Positions 54,133 through 63,891 of a stretch of DNA of 64,000 nt are shown here, piece by piece. The first letter of the stretch is position 1, and every line of letters starts with the position of its first letter. This DNA comes from Agathobacter ruminis (GTDB lineage: Bacteria; Bacillota; Clostridia; Lachnospirales; Lachnospiraceae), in the NCBI RefSeq assembly GCF_002735305.1, contig NZ_PDYG01000123.1, forward strand, positions 1 through 64,000, written 5' to 3'. A program made the position numbers and the translations under genes. The notes under the pieces were generated by a model, which made no database searches, was not told the origin of the DNA, and saw only the letters and a list, made by a program, of their open reading frames with translations.

Positions 54133-55572
54133 ATGAAAGAGAATGAACAATTGATTGAATTGGCAGACTTAAATAATACGGTTGTGATTCCGGAGGATCT
54201 GGAGGACGATCCGTTTTATGTGAATCGGGAATTTGTCAAGAAAATTGCCCGTTTGCGCCGCGAGCTGGCCAACCATCCGCTGTTGGATCCGAATCTTTAT
54301 CTCGAATATGATGTCAAGCGTGGACTGCGTGATGCAGCAGGTAAGGGTGTCCTGACCGGATTGACGGAAGTATCCGATGTCGTTGCATATCGGCTTGAAA
54401 AAGGAAATCAGATTCCGGATGACGGACATCTGTATTATCAGGGGGTCGAGGTCAATGATCTGATTGCCGGACTCGGAGATCGCAAATTTGGATTTGAGGA
54501 GACAAGCTTTCTGCTGATTTTCGGTCATCTGCCGAACCAGGAGGAGCTCGATGTCTTTTTGAGTGTTATGGAAGAAATGCAGCATCTGGGTGGACGCTTT
54601 GTACGAGATGTCGTAATGAAAGCTTCCAATGCAAATATCATGAATGCATTGCAAAGATGTGTATTAACATTGTATACCTATGATTCCGACCCGGACAATA
54701 TTGCGCCGGACAATGTATTGCGCCAGTCGCTAGAGCTGATTAACAAGCTTCCGCTGCTTGCGGTTTACTCCTATCATGCGTATATGCATTTCCGCCAGGG
54801 AGCCACGTTGATGATCCGTAATCCGAAGAAGGGACTGTCGCTTGCAGAAAATATCCTTTTAATGTTGCGCGCGGACGGACATTACACTGCTCTCGAGGCA
54901 AAGGTTTTGGATGTTGCTTTGATTCTTCATGCAGACCACGGCGGAGGAAACAATTCTACCTTTACGACACATGTCGTATCCTCTTCCGGTACGGATACCT
55001 ATTCGTCCACTGCTGCATCCATTGCTTCCCTGAAAGGACCGCGTCACGGTGGTGCCAACTTAAAGGTTCAGAATATGTTTGCCGATATCAAGGCGCATGT
55101 CAAAAACTGGGCTGACGAGAAGGAGCTGACTGCTTACCTCGAAAAGATTCTCAACAAAGAAGCATTTGATCAGAGCGGATTGATTTACGGTATGGGACAT
55201 GCGGTTTATACATTGTCCGATCCGCGTGAAGTGATTCTGAAGGAATATGCCCATATGCTTGCAAAGGAAAAACATATGGAGGAGGAATTCAACCTCTATG
55301 AATCGGTAGAGCGTATTGCAGGACGTTTGATTATGGAGCGCCGTCGCGTTCATAAAAATGTCTGTGCCAATGTCGATTTTTATTCCGGCTTTGTATATAC
55401 CATGCTTGGCATTCCGGAAGAATTGTTTACTCCGATTTTTGCAATTGCCCGTATTCCGGGCTGGAGTGCACATCGTCTTGAAGAGATTATGAACACTTCA
55501 AAGATTATCCGTCCGGCATACAAATATGTCGGCCATCACATTCCGTATGTGCCAATGAATGAGAGAAAATAA
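54133..55572 (+). CDS. gltA: citrate synthase
   Basis: A 479-residue protein with an N-terminal extension of about 80 residues over the short bacterial form. The catalytic blocks are present: LHADHGGGNNSTFT (about 275-288), GPRHGGAN (about 309-316) and the GMGHAVY segment; the acidic catalytic residue lies in NVDFYSGF. It condenses oxaloacetate and acetyl-CoA, in such anaerobes mainly to make 2-oxoglutarate and glutamate. Start ATG 54133 follows AAGGGA; an in-frame upstream ATG at 54028 overlaps the operator and promoter and is rejected. Confidence 0.94.
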   Translation: MKENEQLIELADLNNTVVIPEDLEDDPFYVNREFVKKIARLRRELANHPLLDPNLYLEYDVKRGLRDAAGKGVLTGLTEVSDVVAYRLEKGNQIPDDGHLYYQGVEVNDLIAGLGDRKFGFEETSFLLIFGHLPNQEELDVFLSVMEEMQHLGGRFVRDVVMKASNANIMNALQRCVLTLYTYDSDPDNIAPDNVLRQSLELINKLPLLAVYSYHAYMHFRQGATLMIRNPKKGLSLAENILLMLRADGHYTALEAKVLDVALILHADHGGGNNSTFTTHVVSSSGTDTYSSTAASIASLKGPRHGGANLKVQNMFADIKAHVKNWADEKELTAYLEKILNKEAFDQSGLIYGMGHAVYTLSDPREVILKEYAHMLAKEKHMEEEFNLYESVERIAGRLIMERRRVHKNVCANVDFYSGFVYTMLGIPEELFTPIFAIARIPGWSAHRLEEIMNTSKIIRPAYKYVGHHIPYVPMNERK

Positions 55573-55608
55573 AAAGACCGCTTTCTCAATTTGAGAAAGC
55601 GGTTTTTG
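55573..55608. terminator. bidirectional terminator between citrate synthase and PH protein
   Basis: Stem ACCGCTTTCTC / GAGAAAGCGGT with T run after it on the plus strand and A run (AAAAAG) before it, which serves the minus-strand gene. Confidence 0.9.
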
Positions 55609-55615
55609 ATTGAAA

Positions 55616-56053
55616 TCAGAAATTATCCGGCATGCCATCTCCATCAAGATCGATATTGTGAGCACCGATGTCCTGTGTATGGATGGTGCGGCGCTTAATG
55701 CGTGCCTCTTCGGATGTCTTAAGAATGTAATTCTTAATCTCCTGTCCATGACGAATATGCTTTAAAACCAATTCCGGATTCGTCACATCTCCGGAGTAGC
55801 AAACAATGGTAGAAAGACCAAAGATCTTCTCCAGCAACGATCTGTTCATCTTCACATCCTGGATTTTGTACATATAGCAATCATCTTCCATCGAATTAAA
55901 GAATCCCTGGTTTAAGGTAATGAATGCCGGCTTGATGGTATATTTGGTAAATGTCCAAGGCAATCCAAGAAACAGCCATCTCTTTCTCTCCTTAAAAATC
56001 ACGGTATCGTCATTTAATCCCGCTGCAAAACTGTTTTGATTCACATCTGCCAT
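55616..56053 (-). CDS. bacterial PH domain protein (YdbS/DUF304-like)
   Basis: A 145-residue protein. The sequence FKERKRWLFLGLPWTFTKYTI, followed by strands ending in YMYKIQDVKMNRSLLEKIFGLSTI, matches the bacterial PH domain type 2, which often binds at membranes but here has no obvious membrane span. The start is CAT at 56051-56053 with a strong GGGGAGG upstream on the minus strand. The C-terminal end DIGAHNIDLDGDGMPDNF carries a DxDxDG calcium-type loop, unusual for this family. Function unknown. Confidence 0.75.
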   Translation of the reverse strand: MADVNQNSFAAGLNDDTVIFKERKRWLFLGLPWTFTKYTIKPAFITLNQGFFNSMEDDCYMYKIQDVKMNRSLLEKIFGLSTIVCYSGDVTNPELVLKHIRHGQEIKNYILKTSEEARIKRRTIHTQDIGAHNIDLDGDGMPDNF

Positions 56054-56167
56054 ATCTGTAATTTCCTCCCCTTCTTTTAAACGAGTCATTATTACCAATA
56101 GAATACCATGAAGCATGCGCAAGTTCAAATAAATTCTTAATGTTCCATTAAGATTCTCAAAGTCCTA

Positions 56168-56196
56168 TTGTATGTTTTGAATGGAACGATTACAAT
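56168..56196 (+). promoter_or_regulatory. promoter of the deacetylase gene
   Basis: TTGTAT (56168-56173), 17-base spacer, TACAAT (56191-56196). Confidence 0.6.
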
Positions 56197-56239
56197 AATA
56201 ACTGGTTTAAAATTAATTAAATAAGGAAGAGGAGTAATC

Positions 56240-58045
56240 ATGAAAGACGATTTGAACAAATTGGATATCGTGGATTTCAGTGGTGACCGAAGACCTCAGA
56301 CTCGTCATGGCTCCAAAGACTATACCACTGTTCGCACACGCGCTTATCCAAAGCGAAGAAGACGCAAGAAGAACCATACCGGTCTGTTGCTTTTGGCAGC
56401 GATGACGGTTGTTCTCGTTGTGGCATTTATTGCACTGCTGATTTTTGACAAAAAGACCATCAAATTCAGCATTAAGGATGGAGAAACCACCCCGATTGAA
56501 TACGGAGAGGTTTTTGATCCAAAATCTGTAACTGCCAATTATACAGGACGCATTTTCGGATTCAACAAAAAAGAATGTATCGTGACCTTAATCGAAGGTG
56601 ATACTGATTTCAGCGCACTGGATCTCGGGGAATATCACCTGAAATATCGTGCAACCTATTCCGATCAGACCAAGGAATGTTCACAGATTTTGAAAGTTCA
56701 GGACACCACAGGACCTGAAATCAAACTCGAAGGGGAAGGCTACGCAAGCCCTGGAACGGAATATAAGGAAGAAGGCTATACCGCAGTCGACAATTATGAC
56801 GGCGATGTCACCGACAAAGTCAAGGTGGACGCCTCCAAAGACAAAATCACTTATTCTGTGACAGACAGCAACGGTAACACATCGACCGTTGAGCGTACCA
56901 TCACCTATAAAGATGTATTTGCACCGGAAATCACTTTGACCGACGGCGAAAAAGTATTAATCCAGCTCAACTCCACTTACAAGGAGCCTGGATACAAAGC
57001 GGTAGACGATGTCGACGGCGATGTCACTGACAAAGTCAAAGTCGAAGGTACCGTTGATTCTTCCAAATACGGAACCAGCTATATCACTTATACGGTTTCC
57101 GATTCCAACGGAAATGAAGCAAAAGTAACCCGAATGGTTGTTGTACAGGAAAGTGATCCTCCTACACTGACCCTGAAGGGTGATACATCCATTTATTTGA
57201 ATGTCGGTGACACCTTCGAAGATCCGGGATACAAAGCAGAAGATGCTGTTGACGGCGATTTGACCGAAGATGTAAAAATCGGTGGAAGTGTTGACACCTC
57301 CAAAGCCGGTGTATATCTGCTCAAATATACCGTTGCCGACCATTCCGACAATGAAGTCACAGCAGAGCGTTATGTATATGTATATCAGAAACAGGCCGAT
57401 GATGTCACAAAGGATCCTGGCAAAAAGGTTGTTTATCTGACCTTTGACGACGGTCCTGGACCATATACCCAGCAGCTGCTTGATATATTGGACAAATATA
57501 ATGTCAAGGCAACCTTCTTCGTAACCAATCAGTTCCCGAAATATGCGGATATGATTGGAGAAGAATACAAGCGTGGTCACACTGTTGCATTGCACAGTTA
57601 CTCGCATGATTATCCGACAATCTATAAGAGCAAGGAAGCATTTTTCACGGATATCGCAAAGATGAATGAAATCATCTATGAGCAGACCGGACAGTATGCC
57701 AATATCCTTCGTTTCCCTGGTGGAACATCCAATACCATCAGCCGCCATTATGCAACCGGAATCATGGCCGATTTGGCAGAATCCGCTCCAAAGCTCGGAT
57801 ATTTCTACAGTGATTGGAATATCACCAGTGGAGATGCCGGAGAGACAACCGTCACCTCCGAAATTGTTGCAAATGTAACCGCAGGTATGAAATATCAGGA
57901 TGTATCTATCGTATTGCAGCATGATATCAAAGATTTCTCTGTCAATGCAGTAGAAGAAATCATCCAGTGGGGACTTGCAAACGGATATACATTCCTGCCG
58001 ATGGATGAGACAACACCAATGGTTCATTGGAAAGCAAACAACTAA
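56240..58045 (+). CDS. membrane-anchored polysaccharide deacetylase with Ig-like repeats
   Basis: A 601-residue protein. A basic cytoplasmic tail (1-47, with RRRRKK) precedes one membrane span (48-69). Outside there is a first beta domain (about 75-160), then three Ig-like (DUF5011-type) repeats, each with DG-DVT-type motifs (about 165-230, 233-310 and 312-385). The NodB deacetylase domain (about 395-590) shows TFDDGPG (about 399-405), the metal ligands HSYSHDY (about 450-456) and RFPGG (about 489-493). It probably removes acetyl groups from peptidoglycan or another wall glycan, which gives lysozyme resistance in relatives. Confidence 0.92.
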   Translation: MKDDLNKLDIVDFSGDRRPQTRHGSKDYTTVRTRAYPKRRRRKKNHTGLLLLAAMTVVLVVAFIALLIFDKKTIKFSIKDGETTPIEYGEVFDPKSVTANYTGRIFGFNKKECIVTLIEGDTDFSALDLGEYHLKYRATYSDQTKECSQILKVQDTTGPEIKLEGEGYASPGTEYKEEGYTAVDNYDGDVTDKVKVDASKDKITYSVTDSNGNTSTVERTITYKDVFAPEITLTDGEKVLIQLNSTYKEPGYKAVDDVDGDVTDKVKVEGTVDSSKYGTSYITYTVSDSNGNEAKVTRMVVVQESDPPTLTLKGDTSIYLNVGDTFEDPGYKAEDAVDGDLTEDVKIGGSVDTSKAGVYLLKYTVADHSDNEVTAERYVYVYQKQADDVTKDPGKKVVYLTFDDGPGPYTQQLLDILDKYNVKATFFVTNQFPKYADMIGEEYKRGHTVALHSYSHDYPTIYKSKEAFFTDIAKMNEIIYEQTGQYANILRFPGGTSNTISRHYATGIMADLAESAPKLGYFYSDWNITSGDAGETTVTSEIVANVTAGMKYQDVSIVLQHDIKDFSVNAVEEIIQWGLANGYTFLPMDETTPMVHWKANN

Positions 58046-58060
58046 TTCAAACATGTACCA

Positions 58061-58103
58061 AAAAAGGTGCCGTAAATCAAATCTGATTTACAGCACCTTT
58101 TTA
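58061..58103. terminator. bidirectional terminator
   Basis: Long stem AAAAAGGTGC-C-GTAAATCA / TGATTTAC-A-GCACCTTTTT, with A run at the left and T run at the right, between convergent genes. Confidence 0.92.
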
Positions 58104-58114
58104 TTATGTATATT

Positions 58115-59023
58115 TTATTCCAACGCAAGAAAGAAACGGCGCACTTCATCCCATGCATTCTTTGATTCAGGAATACTCAAAAATGCAAGTTGAAAGTCAT
58201 GAAACATCCCCTGATATACACTCAAGCGCACTCTGTTACCCTGCATTCTGGCTTTTGCGGCCACTTCAACAGAATCCGACAGAAGCATCTCATTTTCACC
58301 CACCTGAATCAGCATCGGCGGGAATCCCCTGAAATCTCCAAAGAGCGGAGAAATATACGGATCCATCGGATCATGATTGCCCGGATAGTCATTCAGATAA
58401 ATCATACTCTCGTGTGTATTGCCAAAAAGCGGATCTTTCTCATAATTGGTGCGGTATGATTCCCCGCTCGCCGTCAAATCCGTCCATGGAGACATTGCAA
58501 TGATTCCTCCTGGCACAGGCATGTTATGATCGCGCAGATACATTGTCAGCGCCATTGCCAAACCTCCGCCGGCAGAATCTCCGGCCAGAATAATTTGTTC
58601 TCCAAAATAATTTTGACTGAGTAACCACTGATATGCGGCAAGCGCATCTTCGAGAGCCGCCGGAAACGGATTCTCCGGAGCAACACGATAATCCGGCACG
58701 ACAACGTCAGCACCCTGACTTACTTCATTATAAAGACCGGCCATTACATAATAGGCATTTCTCACGCCTGCTATGTAACCGCCGCCATGAAATTCGAGAA
58801 TCACCCGATTGGCATTGCGCTCCTCTTTGCGTGCCAACCGCTGCATTTTAAAATTCCCCAAATCAATTTCTTCCATTGTGAAAATATCCGGGACTGACCA
58901 CGCCGGTTCGACCAGTTTTTTTCGCAGTTCACCGGTCCTGATTTTGCGTCCCAGTAAGTGGTCTGCCGTAAATCTGGAAATCAGTTCTGACAGAACGCGC
59001 CCGGATAAACTCGTATTTTTCAT
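58115..59023 (-). CDS. alpha/beta hydrolase, hormone-sensitive-lipase type
   Basis: A 302-residue esterase-like protein: oxyanion-hole HGGG (79-82), nucleophile elbow GDSAGGG (148-154, Ser150), an Asp in the segment near residue 247 and a His in MFHDFQ (about 275-280). This is the family IV (HSL) lipase/esterase type acting on short or medium acyl esters. It overlaps the DUF6320-like gene by 4 bases (ATGA), so the two are translationally coupled. It is the last gene of the minus-strand operon. Confidence 0.88.
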   Translation of the reverse strand: MKNTSLSGRVLSELISRFTADHLLGRKIRTGELRKKLVEPAWSVPDIFTMEEIDLGNFKMQRLARKEERNANRVILEFHGGGYIAGVRNAYYVMAGLYNEVSQGADVVVPDYRVAPENPFPAALEDALAAYQWLLSQNYFGEQIILAGDSAGGGLAMALTMYLRDHNMPVPGGIIAMSPWTDLTASGESYRTNYEKDPLFGNTHESMIYLNDYPGNHDPMDPYISPLFGDFRGFPPMLIQVGENEMLLSDSVEVAAKARMQGNRVRLSVYQGMFHDFQLAFLSIPESKNAWDEVRRFFLALE

Positions 59024-59682
59024 ACATGGAACCTCCGATTCATCTCATTGCGCGCTCTGCGGTCTCCCAAGATCAAAGTGCCCAAAAAAGTGAACAAGGC
59101 TACGCCCACCGATATTTGTGCAAGCAACGGGCTGCGGTTCCATCCTGCAAGCCAGAAAACTCCGGAAAACAATGACAAAACAACCAATACCAATTGTGGC
59201 AGCATATAACTCTGCCAATTGCGTCGATTGGTAATCATCAGAATCAGGATTGCCAGATCCAATGCCATAATGCCGCTCGGATATACATAGGTCAGTGCCC
59301 ATCCCTCAAATCCCGTCAGATAATCAATGCCTTCGAGGACCAGCAATGCAATCACCAGCAACCCATATACTTTTGACTGATAGCCGGAGCGACCGAGAAT
59401 CGCATAGCGAATGACGACATTCACATAAAACAATGACAATACCACGATCAGACTCCACCAATTGGTATGAGACAATTTATAATTTAGATAAAGTGCAACG
59501 ATTCCTGCAATCACAGATAAGAAAAGCACCATATTTTCAAATAAACGGGCACGCCTAATGCTTCCCACCGCATCCGGATAAGAGCGCAATCCACCATCCG
59601 GGCCGGACAGTGCATGACGACAAAGCGGGCATCGATCGGTATCATCCAATATTTTCACATTACATTTTGGACAAGTTTTCAT
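59020..59682 (-). CDS. zinc-ribbon membrane protein, DUF6320-like
   Basis: A 220-residue protein. It begins with a zinc ribbon (CPKC, CPLC; residues 4-21), then a loop and about six membrane spans (from about 50 to 210). It resembles the DUF6320 family, which has no known function. It sits between the acyltransferase-like and hydrolase genes, 20 bases after the first and overlapping the second. Behind AAAGGGA. It may act as a membrane partner of both. Confidence 0.75.
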   Translation of the reverse strand: MKTCPKCNVKILDDTDRCPLCRHALSGPDGGLRSYPDAVGSIRRARLFENMVLFLSVIAGIVALYLNYKLSHTNWWSLIVVLSLFYVNVVIRYAILGRSGYQSKVYGLLVIALLVLEGIDYLTGFEGWALTYVYPSGIMALDLAILILMITNRRNWQSYMLPQLVLVVLSLFSGVFWLAGWNRSPLLAQISVGVALFTFLGTLILGDRRARNEMNRRFHV

Positions 59683-59702
59683 GATTTGTCCCTTTCTTTT
59701 TC

Positions 59703-61010
59703 TTAATAATAAACCCGATTGGTCTCGATAGAGACATCAATCCCATCTTCGGCCAGTTTTCTGAAAAATGACTTTTGCACAATCGTCTCACGAAAAACAG
59801 AACTGAATGTAAAGCACAGATTTCCGTTATAGGAGCATATGGTTCCTTTCAGTGACTGCCCCTTTGACATGGCAATACAAGCTGTGAATTTCTCGATGTA
59901 GTCCGCATATCGCTGATCAAGCACCACATTGCCGATGTTCGTGATGGTACTGGTATTGGCCAGTGCCGATTTGGAATAGACGATTCGAATGGCAGGCTTC
60001 TTGAGCGGCAAAGGAAATGCACGCAGGAATTTGTTTTTCTGGTTGGATACGGAATAAGAAAAAAGATCTTCCATATGATCTTTTTGAATTTGTTCCCGCA
60101 ACGAATCACGCACGGCCTCAAGGACATCTTCAAATGTCATATTGTCCTGCGAAGCCACAAATTCCGCTGAAACCACAATAAAGAAATTGCGTGTGGTATC
60201 CGAATCAAAATACGGTCGCAAATTTACCGGCACCGCCACACGAATCGGATGCGGATTGGCCGAGCGAAGCATATGCTCTGTATAAACACTATATACGAAA
60301 GCAGCCACAAGATATTCATTCAGTGAAACCCCGTACCGATGTGCCACCTCTTTTAATTCCGACACCTTCATATAGCCATGCATCAAGGCAAATTCGCCTG
60401 TCGGTAATTTTTCCTCGCGAATAATATAGGCCTTTTTCTTTTCAAATCCGCTTGGCTTTGCCGCTTTATAGTTTTTCAAAAAAGAGTCTTCCACCGAGAG
60501 TGAAGTTTCATCCGAAAGACGGTCCTCACACTGTTTGCCCAACTCCTGATGTGCCAGTCGCAAATACTGATAGGTCAGCTCGCGCAGAAAATTCACGCCT
60601 CCCATTCCGTCTGCCAGAACATGGAATACTTCCAGATTGATGCGGCACTGATAATAAGTCACACGGAACAGATAGCTGTGGTTCCTGTTTGCATGGATAT
60701 AACGGCATGGAAAAAGAGACTCCTCTGTTACTTTAGGAGCCTTCTTTCCATTTTCTTCAAAATAATACCAAAACACACCGGCACGCAGCCTCACATTGAA
60801 TCCGTCGATTTTCGGCAAAACCATATCCAGTGCTTTTTGCAACAATTTTGGTTGTACCGGTTCCTTTAAGGTCACGGAAATGCGATAGACATTGGTCATA
60901 CTTTCGCCGGCGATTGCCGGAAACAGCAATGCGGTATTGTCCAGTTTCTGCCAGCGGATGTAGCGATGTGTAGAGCCGATGTGGTCCTTAGTGTCTTTGT
61001 TTCTTTTCAT
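59703..61010 (-). CDS. HxxxDG condensation/acyltransferase-like protein
   Basis: A 435-residue soluble protein. The catalytic motif HVLADG (130-135) within LEVFHVLADGMGG is that of the CoA-dependent acyltransferase superfamily (condensation domains, alcohol acetyltransferases, wax ester synthases); the second half has an SLNEYLVAAFVYSV segment and a DFGxG-equivalent region that is degenerate. It starts 17 bases after rpiB with only a weak ribosome site. With the downstream membrane protein and esterase it suggests synthesis and hydrolysis of an unknown ester. Confidence 0.8.
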   Translation of the reverse strand: MKRNKDTKDHIGSTHRYIRWQKLDNTALLFPAIAGESMTNVYRISVTLKEPVQPKLLQKALDMVLPKIDGFNVRLRAGVFWYYFEENGKKAPKVTEESLFPCRYIHANRNHSYLFRVTYYQCRINLEVFHVLADGMGGVNFLRELTYQYLRLAHQELGKQCEDRLSDETSLSVEDSFLKNYKAAKPSGFEKKKAYIIREEKLPTGEFALMHGYMKVSELKEVAHRYGVSLNEYLVAAFVYSVYTEHMLRSANPHPIRVAVPVNLRPYFDSDTTRNFFIVVSAEFVASQDNMTFEDVLEAVRDSLREQIQKDHMEDLFSYSVSNQKNKFLRAFPLPLKKPAIRIVYSKSALANTSTITNIGNVVLDQRYADYIEKFTACIAMSKGQSLKGTICSYNGNLCFTFSSVFRETIVQKSFFRKLAEDGIDVSIETNRVYY

Positions 61011-61027
61011 AATTGATGTTCGTATTC

Positions 61028-61474
61028 TTATTTGTTTCGATTTTCAATATCAGTAAACATTGCAATGCGAACCGCATGGCGACCGCCTTCGAATTCCGCA
61101 TCCAGATATGCTTTTACAATATCTTTCGCAAGCTCAACGCCGACGATGCGTGCGCCGAAGGCAATGATATTCGCATTGTTATGCTGCTTTACCAATCGTG
61201 CTGTTGCACAGTCAGAGCATACTGCTGCACGCACACCATTTACTTTGTTGGCTGCAATGGAGATGCCAACTCCGGTTCCGCAGATCAAGACTGCACATTC
61301 CACTTCGCCGTTTGCAACTGCATTGCCGACTTTCTCTCCGATTTCAGGATAATGACAACTCTCTGTCGAATCCGTTCCGTAATTGACCACTTCATGGCCA
61401 AGTTCCTCCAAATATGCAACAATCTGATACTTTAATTCAACTGCACTATGATCATTTCCGATTCCGATTTTCAT
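61028..61474 (-). CDS. rpiB: ribose-5-phosphate isomerase B
   Basis: A 148-residue protein of the RpiB/LacAB family. It begins MKIGIGNDHSAVELK (the usual form is DHAG), and GTGVGISIAANK, with CSDCATA and HNNANIIAFGARI, supply the phosphate site and catalytic residues. It interconverts ribose-5-P and ribulose-5-P. The ATG at 61474 follows GGAGG; an in-frame ATG at 61555 would lie inside hflX and is rejected. Confidence 0.93.
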   Translation of the reverse strand: MKIGIGNDHSAVELKYQIVAYLEELGHEVVNYGTDSTESCHYPEIGEKVGNAVANGEVECAVLICGTGVGISIAANKVNGVRAAVCSDCATARLVKQHNNANIIAFGARIVGVELAKDIVKAYLDAEFEGGRHAVRIAMFTDIENRNK

Positions 61475-61490
61475 CTTATATTCCTCCAAA

Positions 61491-62762
61491 TTACGATTCT
61501 GTTTTATTTTTCTCAAGTGCTGCAAGCAATCTGCCCAGCACATCCTGCGGCACATATGCCTTTACAGACACACCTTCTGCCACATATTCTTCCGAAAGCA
61601 GTTCGCCCTGTTTGCGAATCTGCTGAAGCAGACTACCCTGTGAAAATGGGATGATTCCCTCAAATAATACTTTGTTGTCACGCAAAATCTGTTCCAGCAA
61701 GTCTCTGACGCGGTCAAGTCCAATCTCATTCTTTGCCGAAATCGAAAGCGTATAATCCGCACGGAAATCGCGCAAAGGTTCATCATCCGTGCGCAAATCC
61801 TGTTTGTTAAACAATGTGATAATCGGCTTGTCTTTGACTCCAAGCTCCGTCAAAGTCTGGTATACAATCTGCATATGCTTTTCGCGCTGCGGATTGGATG
61901 CATCAACCACATGAATGATATAATCCGCATATTTTGCTTCTTCGAGTGTACTTTTAAATGCCTCAATCAGATGATGCGGCAATTTGCGGATAAATCCGAC
62001 CGTATCTGTCAAAAGCAGCTCCTGCTTGCCGGACAATTCCAGCACACGCGTCGTCGGATCAAGTGTCGCAAACAGTTTGTCTTCCTCAAGCACCTCTGCC
62101 TGAGTCAGATGATTCAGCAATGTGGATTTTCCGGCATTGGTATAGCCGACAATGGCAGCAACCGGTTTTGCGTTCTTTTTGCGCTTTGCACGCGTGATAT
62201 CACGGTGCTGTTCCACCTCTTTTAATTCCCGCCGCAATTGTGCCACACGCGCCTGAATCAGTCGGCGATCCAGTTCCAGTTTCTTTTCACCTGGACCTTT
62301 GTTTCCCATCTGACCGCCCTGTCGTGACAGGGATTTGCCAAGTCCGATCAGTCGACTGCTCCGATAGCGCAATTGTGCCAACTCAACCTGTATTTTTCCT
62401 TCGCTGCTGGTCGCATGCGCCGCAAATATATCAAGAATTACGAGAGTACGATCGAGAATACGGACAGACAGCAAATCCGACAGATTCGAAATCTGTGCCG
62501 GTGACAGCTCATCGTCACAGATGACGGAAGTTGCCCCCGTGCGTGCGATTGCTTCACGGATTTCTTCTACTTTTCCGCTTCCCACGTAGGTTCCCGGATG
62601 TACATGCTCTCTGTTTTGAATAATGGTCTCAACCGCCTGTGCGCCCGCAGTCTGTACGAGTTCCGCAAGTTCTGCAAGGGAATCTTCCGTATCATCCCCT
62701 TCATTGTCGCATACGCCGACCAAAATTACTTTTTCAAGTTCCTGTTGTGTTGTTTCTATCAT
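61491..62762 (-). CDS. hflX: ribosome-splitting GTPase HflX
   Basis: A 423-residue protein. The N-terminal HflX domain ends in the Arg/Lys-rich coiled stretch (about 165-195) and is preceded by the SRQGGQMGNKGPGEKK motif. The G domain has G1 GYTNAGKST (about 207-215), G3 DTVGF and G4 NKQD. HflX rescues and splits stalled ribosomes. It overlaps the TPR gene by 4 bases (ATGA). Confidence 0.95.
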   Translation of the reverse strand: MIETTQQELEKVILVGVCDNEGDDTEDSLAELAELVQTAGAQAVETIIQNREHVHPGTYVGSGKVEEIREAIARTGATSVICDDELSPAQISNLSDLLSVRILDRTLVILDIFAAHATSSEGKIQVELAQLRYRSSRLIGLGKSLSRQGGQMGNKGPGEKKLELDRRLIQARVAQLRRELKEVEQHRDITRAKRKKNAKPVAAIVGYTNAGKSTLLNHLTQAEVLEEDKLFATLDPTTRVLELSGKQELLLTDTVGFIRKLPHHLIEAFKSTLEEAKYADYIIHVVDASNPQREKHMQIVYQTLTELGVKDKPIITLFNKQDLRTDDEPLRDFRADYTLSISAKNEIGLDRVRDLLEQILRDNKVLFEGIIPFSQGSLLQQIRKQGELLSEEYVAEGVSVKAYVPQDVLGRLLAALEKNKTES

Positions 62763-63790
62763 TCGGTATCCTCAGTCTGCAGCCCTTCCCTTGTCTTCAA
62801 AAACTGCAATTCTGCAGCAGCTTCGTCATCCTTCGGGAATTCATTTACATATTCTTCCAGTATTTCTTTTGCTTTCTGATAATCGCCCATCTTTTCATAT
62901 GCGACCGTCAGATTCTTGAGCAGGTTCTGCCGATCCAGCAAATCTTTTTGGTCTTTTGCCCCTTCAAAGAAACGAATTGACCATTCATAATCCTTGTTTG
63001 CAAATGTCTCCTCGCCCGCATGGACCAGTGCCTGCGCATCCACTTTATCAGAGCTTAGATAGGCATTCAGATAAGTCTCTGCCGCCTCATTTTCGCCCAG
63101 TGCTTTTTCGATCATTGCCAGATAAAAATTGGCTTCTACATAATCCTGCTCAATGGCCTGTTTCAGCAGGGAAACAGCATTCTCATATTCTTCCAGATAA
63201 TAGGCAATGCGTCCTTTGTAAAAATGATCTCTGCCCTTTTCACCGGACTGCTCATAGCCCTTTTGCAGATAATCACGCGCCCGCTCATCCTGTCCTTTAT
63301 TTTTAAGTGTTTCATAAATGCCGATATACAATTCATAATTCTTTTTGTCTTTTTGAATTGCCTGATTATAATCGGACAGCGCCTCATCCGTACGCCCCTG
63401 CTCCATCAGCAGATTGCCTCTCTGGAAATATGCCGGCGCATAATCATTATAAGAGATCAGCGCATCATAAGTTTCGAGAGCCGAGTCAATATCATTCAGA
63501 CGATAATAGGATTCTGCCAGATACAGATTGATGTCCAATTCCATATCTCCGACAGAATGCGCTGCTGACAGCGCCTTTTGAAATGCCTTTACCGCTTCCT
63601 CGTAATTTCCCTGACTCATACAGGTAATTCCATAGGAACGATAAGCCTCCTCATCATTGTCTTCCGCCGCTTTTCCGCAGGACACAAGAAGAAGGGATAC
63701 TGCCGAAATCAACAGCCCCCTTCTGATATGTTTCATGATCTTATTATTCTTGATTTTATTTTGCGTAATCCGTATCATTTTCTGATTCAT
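62759..63790 (-). CDS. TPR-repeat lipoprotein
   Basis: A 343-residue protein from ATG 63790, with AAAGGAAA 5 bases upstream. A long basic N-region precedes the hydrophobic stretch and the lipobox LLVSC-G (about residue 38, Cys). About seven TPR units follow (YEEAVKAFQKALS, DSALETYDALIS, DEALSDYNQAIQ and so on). An inner start at 63736 would give a more ordinary signal peptide but has a weak ribosome site. It probably sits on the outer face of the membrane as a scaffold; role unknown. First gene of a six-gene minus-strand run. Confidence 0.85.
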   Translation of the reverse strand: MNQKMIRITQNKIKNNKIMKHIRRGLLISAVSLLLVSCGKAAEDNDEEAYRSYGITCMSQGNYEEAVKAFQKALSAAHSVGDMELDINLYLAESYYRLNDIDSALETYDALISYNDYAPAYFQRGNLLMEQGRTDEALSDYNQAIQKDKKNYELYIGIYETLKNKGQDERARDYLQKGYEQSGEKGRDHFYKGRIAYYLEEYENAVSLLKQAIEQDYVEANFYLAMIEKALGENEAAETYLNAYLSSDKVDAQALVHAGEETFANKDYEWSIRFFEGAKDQKDLLDRQNLLKNLTVAYEKMGDYQKAKEILEEYVNEFPKDDEAAAELQFLKTREGLQTEDTE

Positions 63791-63891
63791 GATTTCCTTT
63801 TTCTTCCATGCAAAAACTCTTCTTGCATTATTGCTCAACAAAGCAATTATAACACAAGAAGAGTTTTCTTAAAAGAATCGGCTACAATTAA

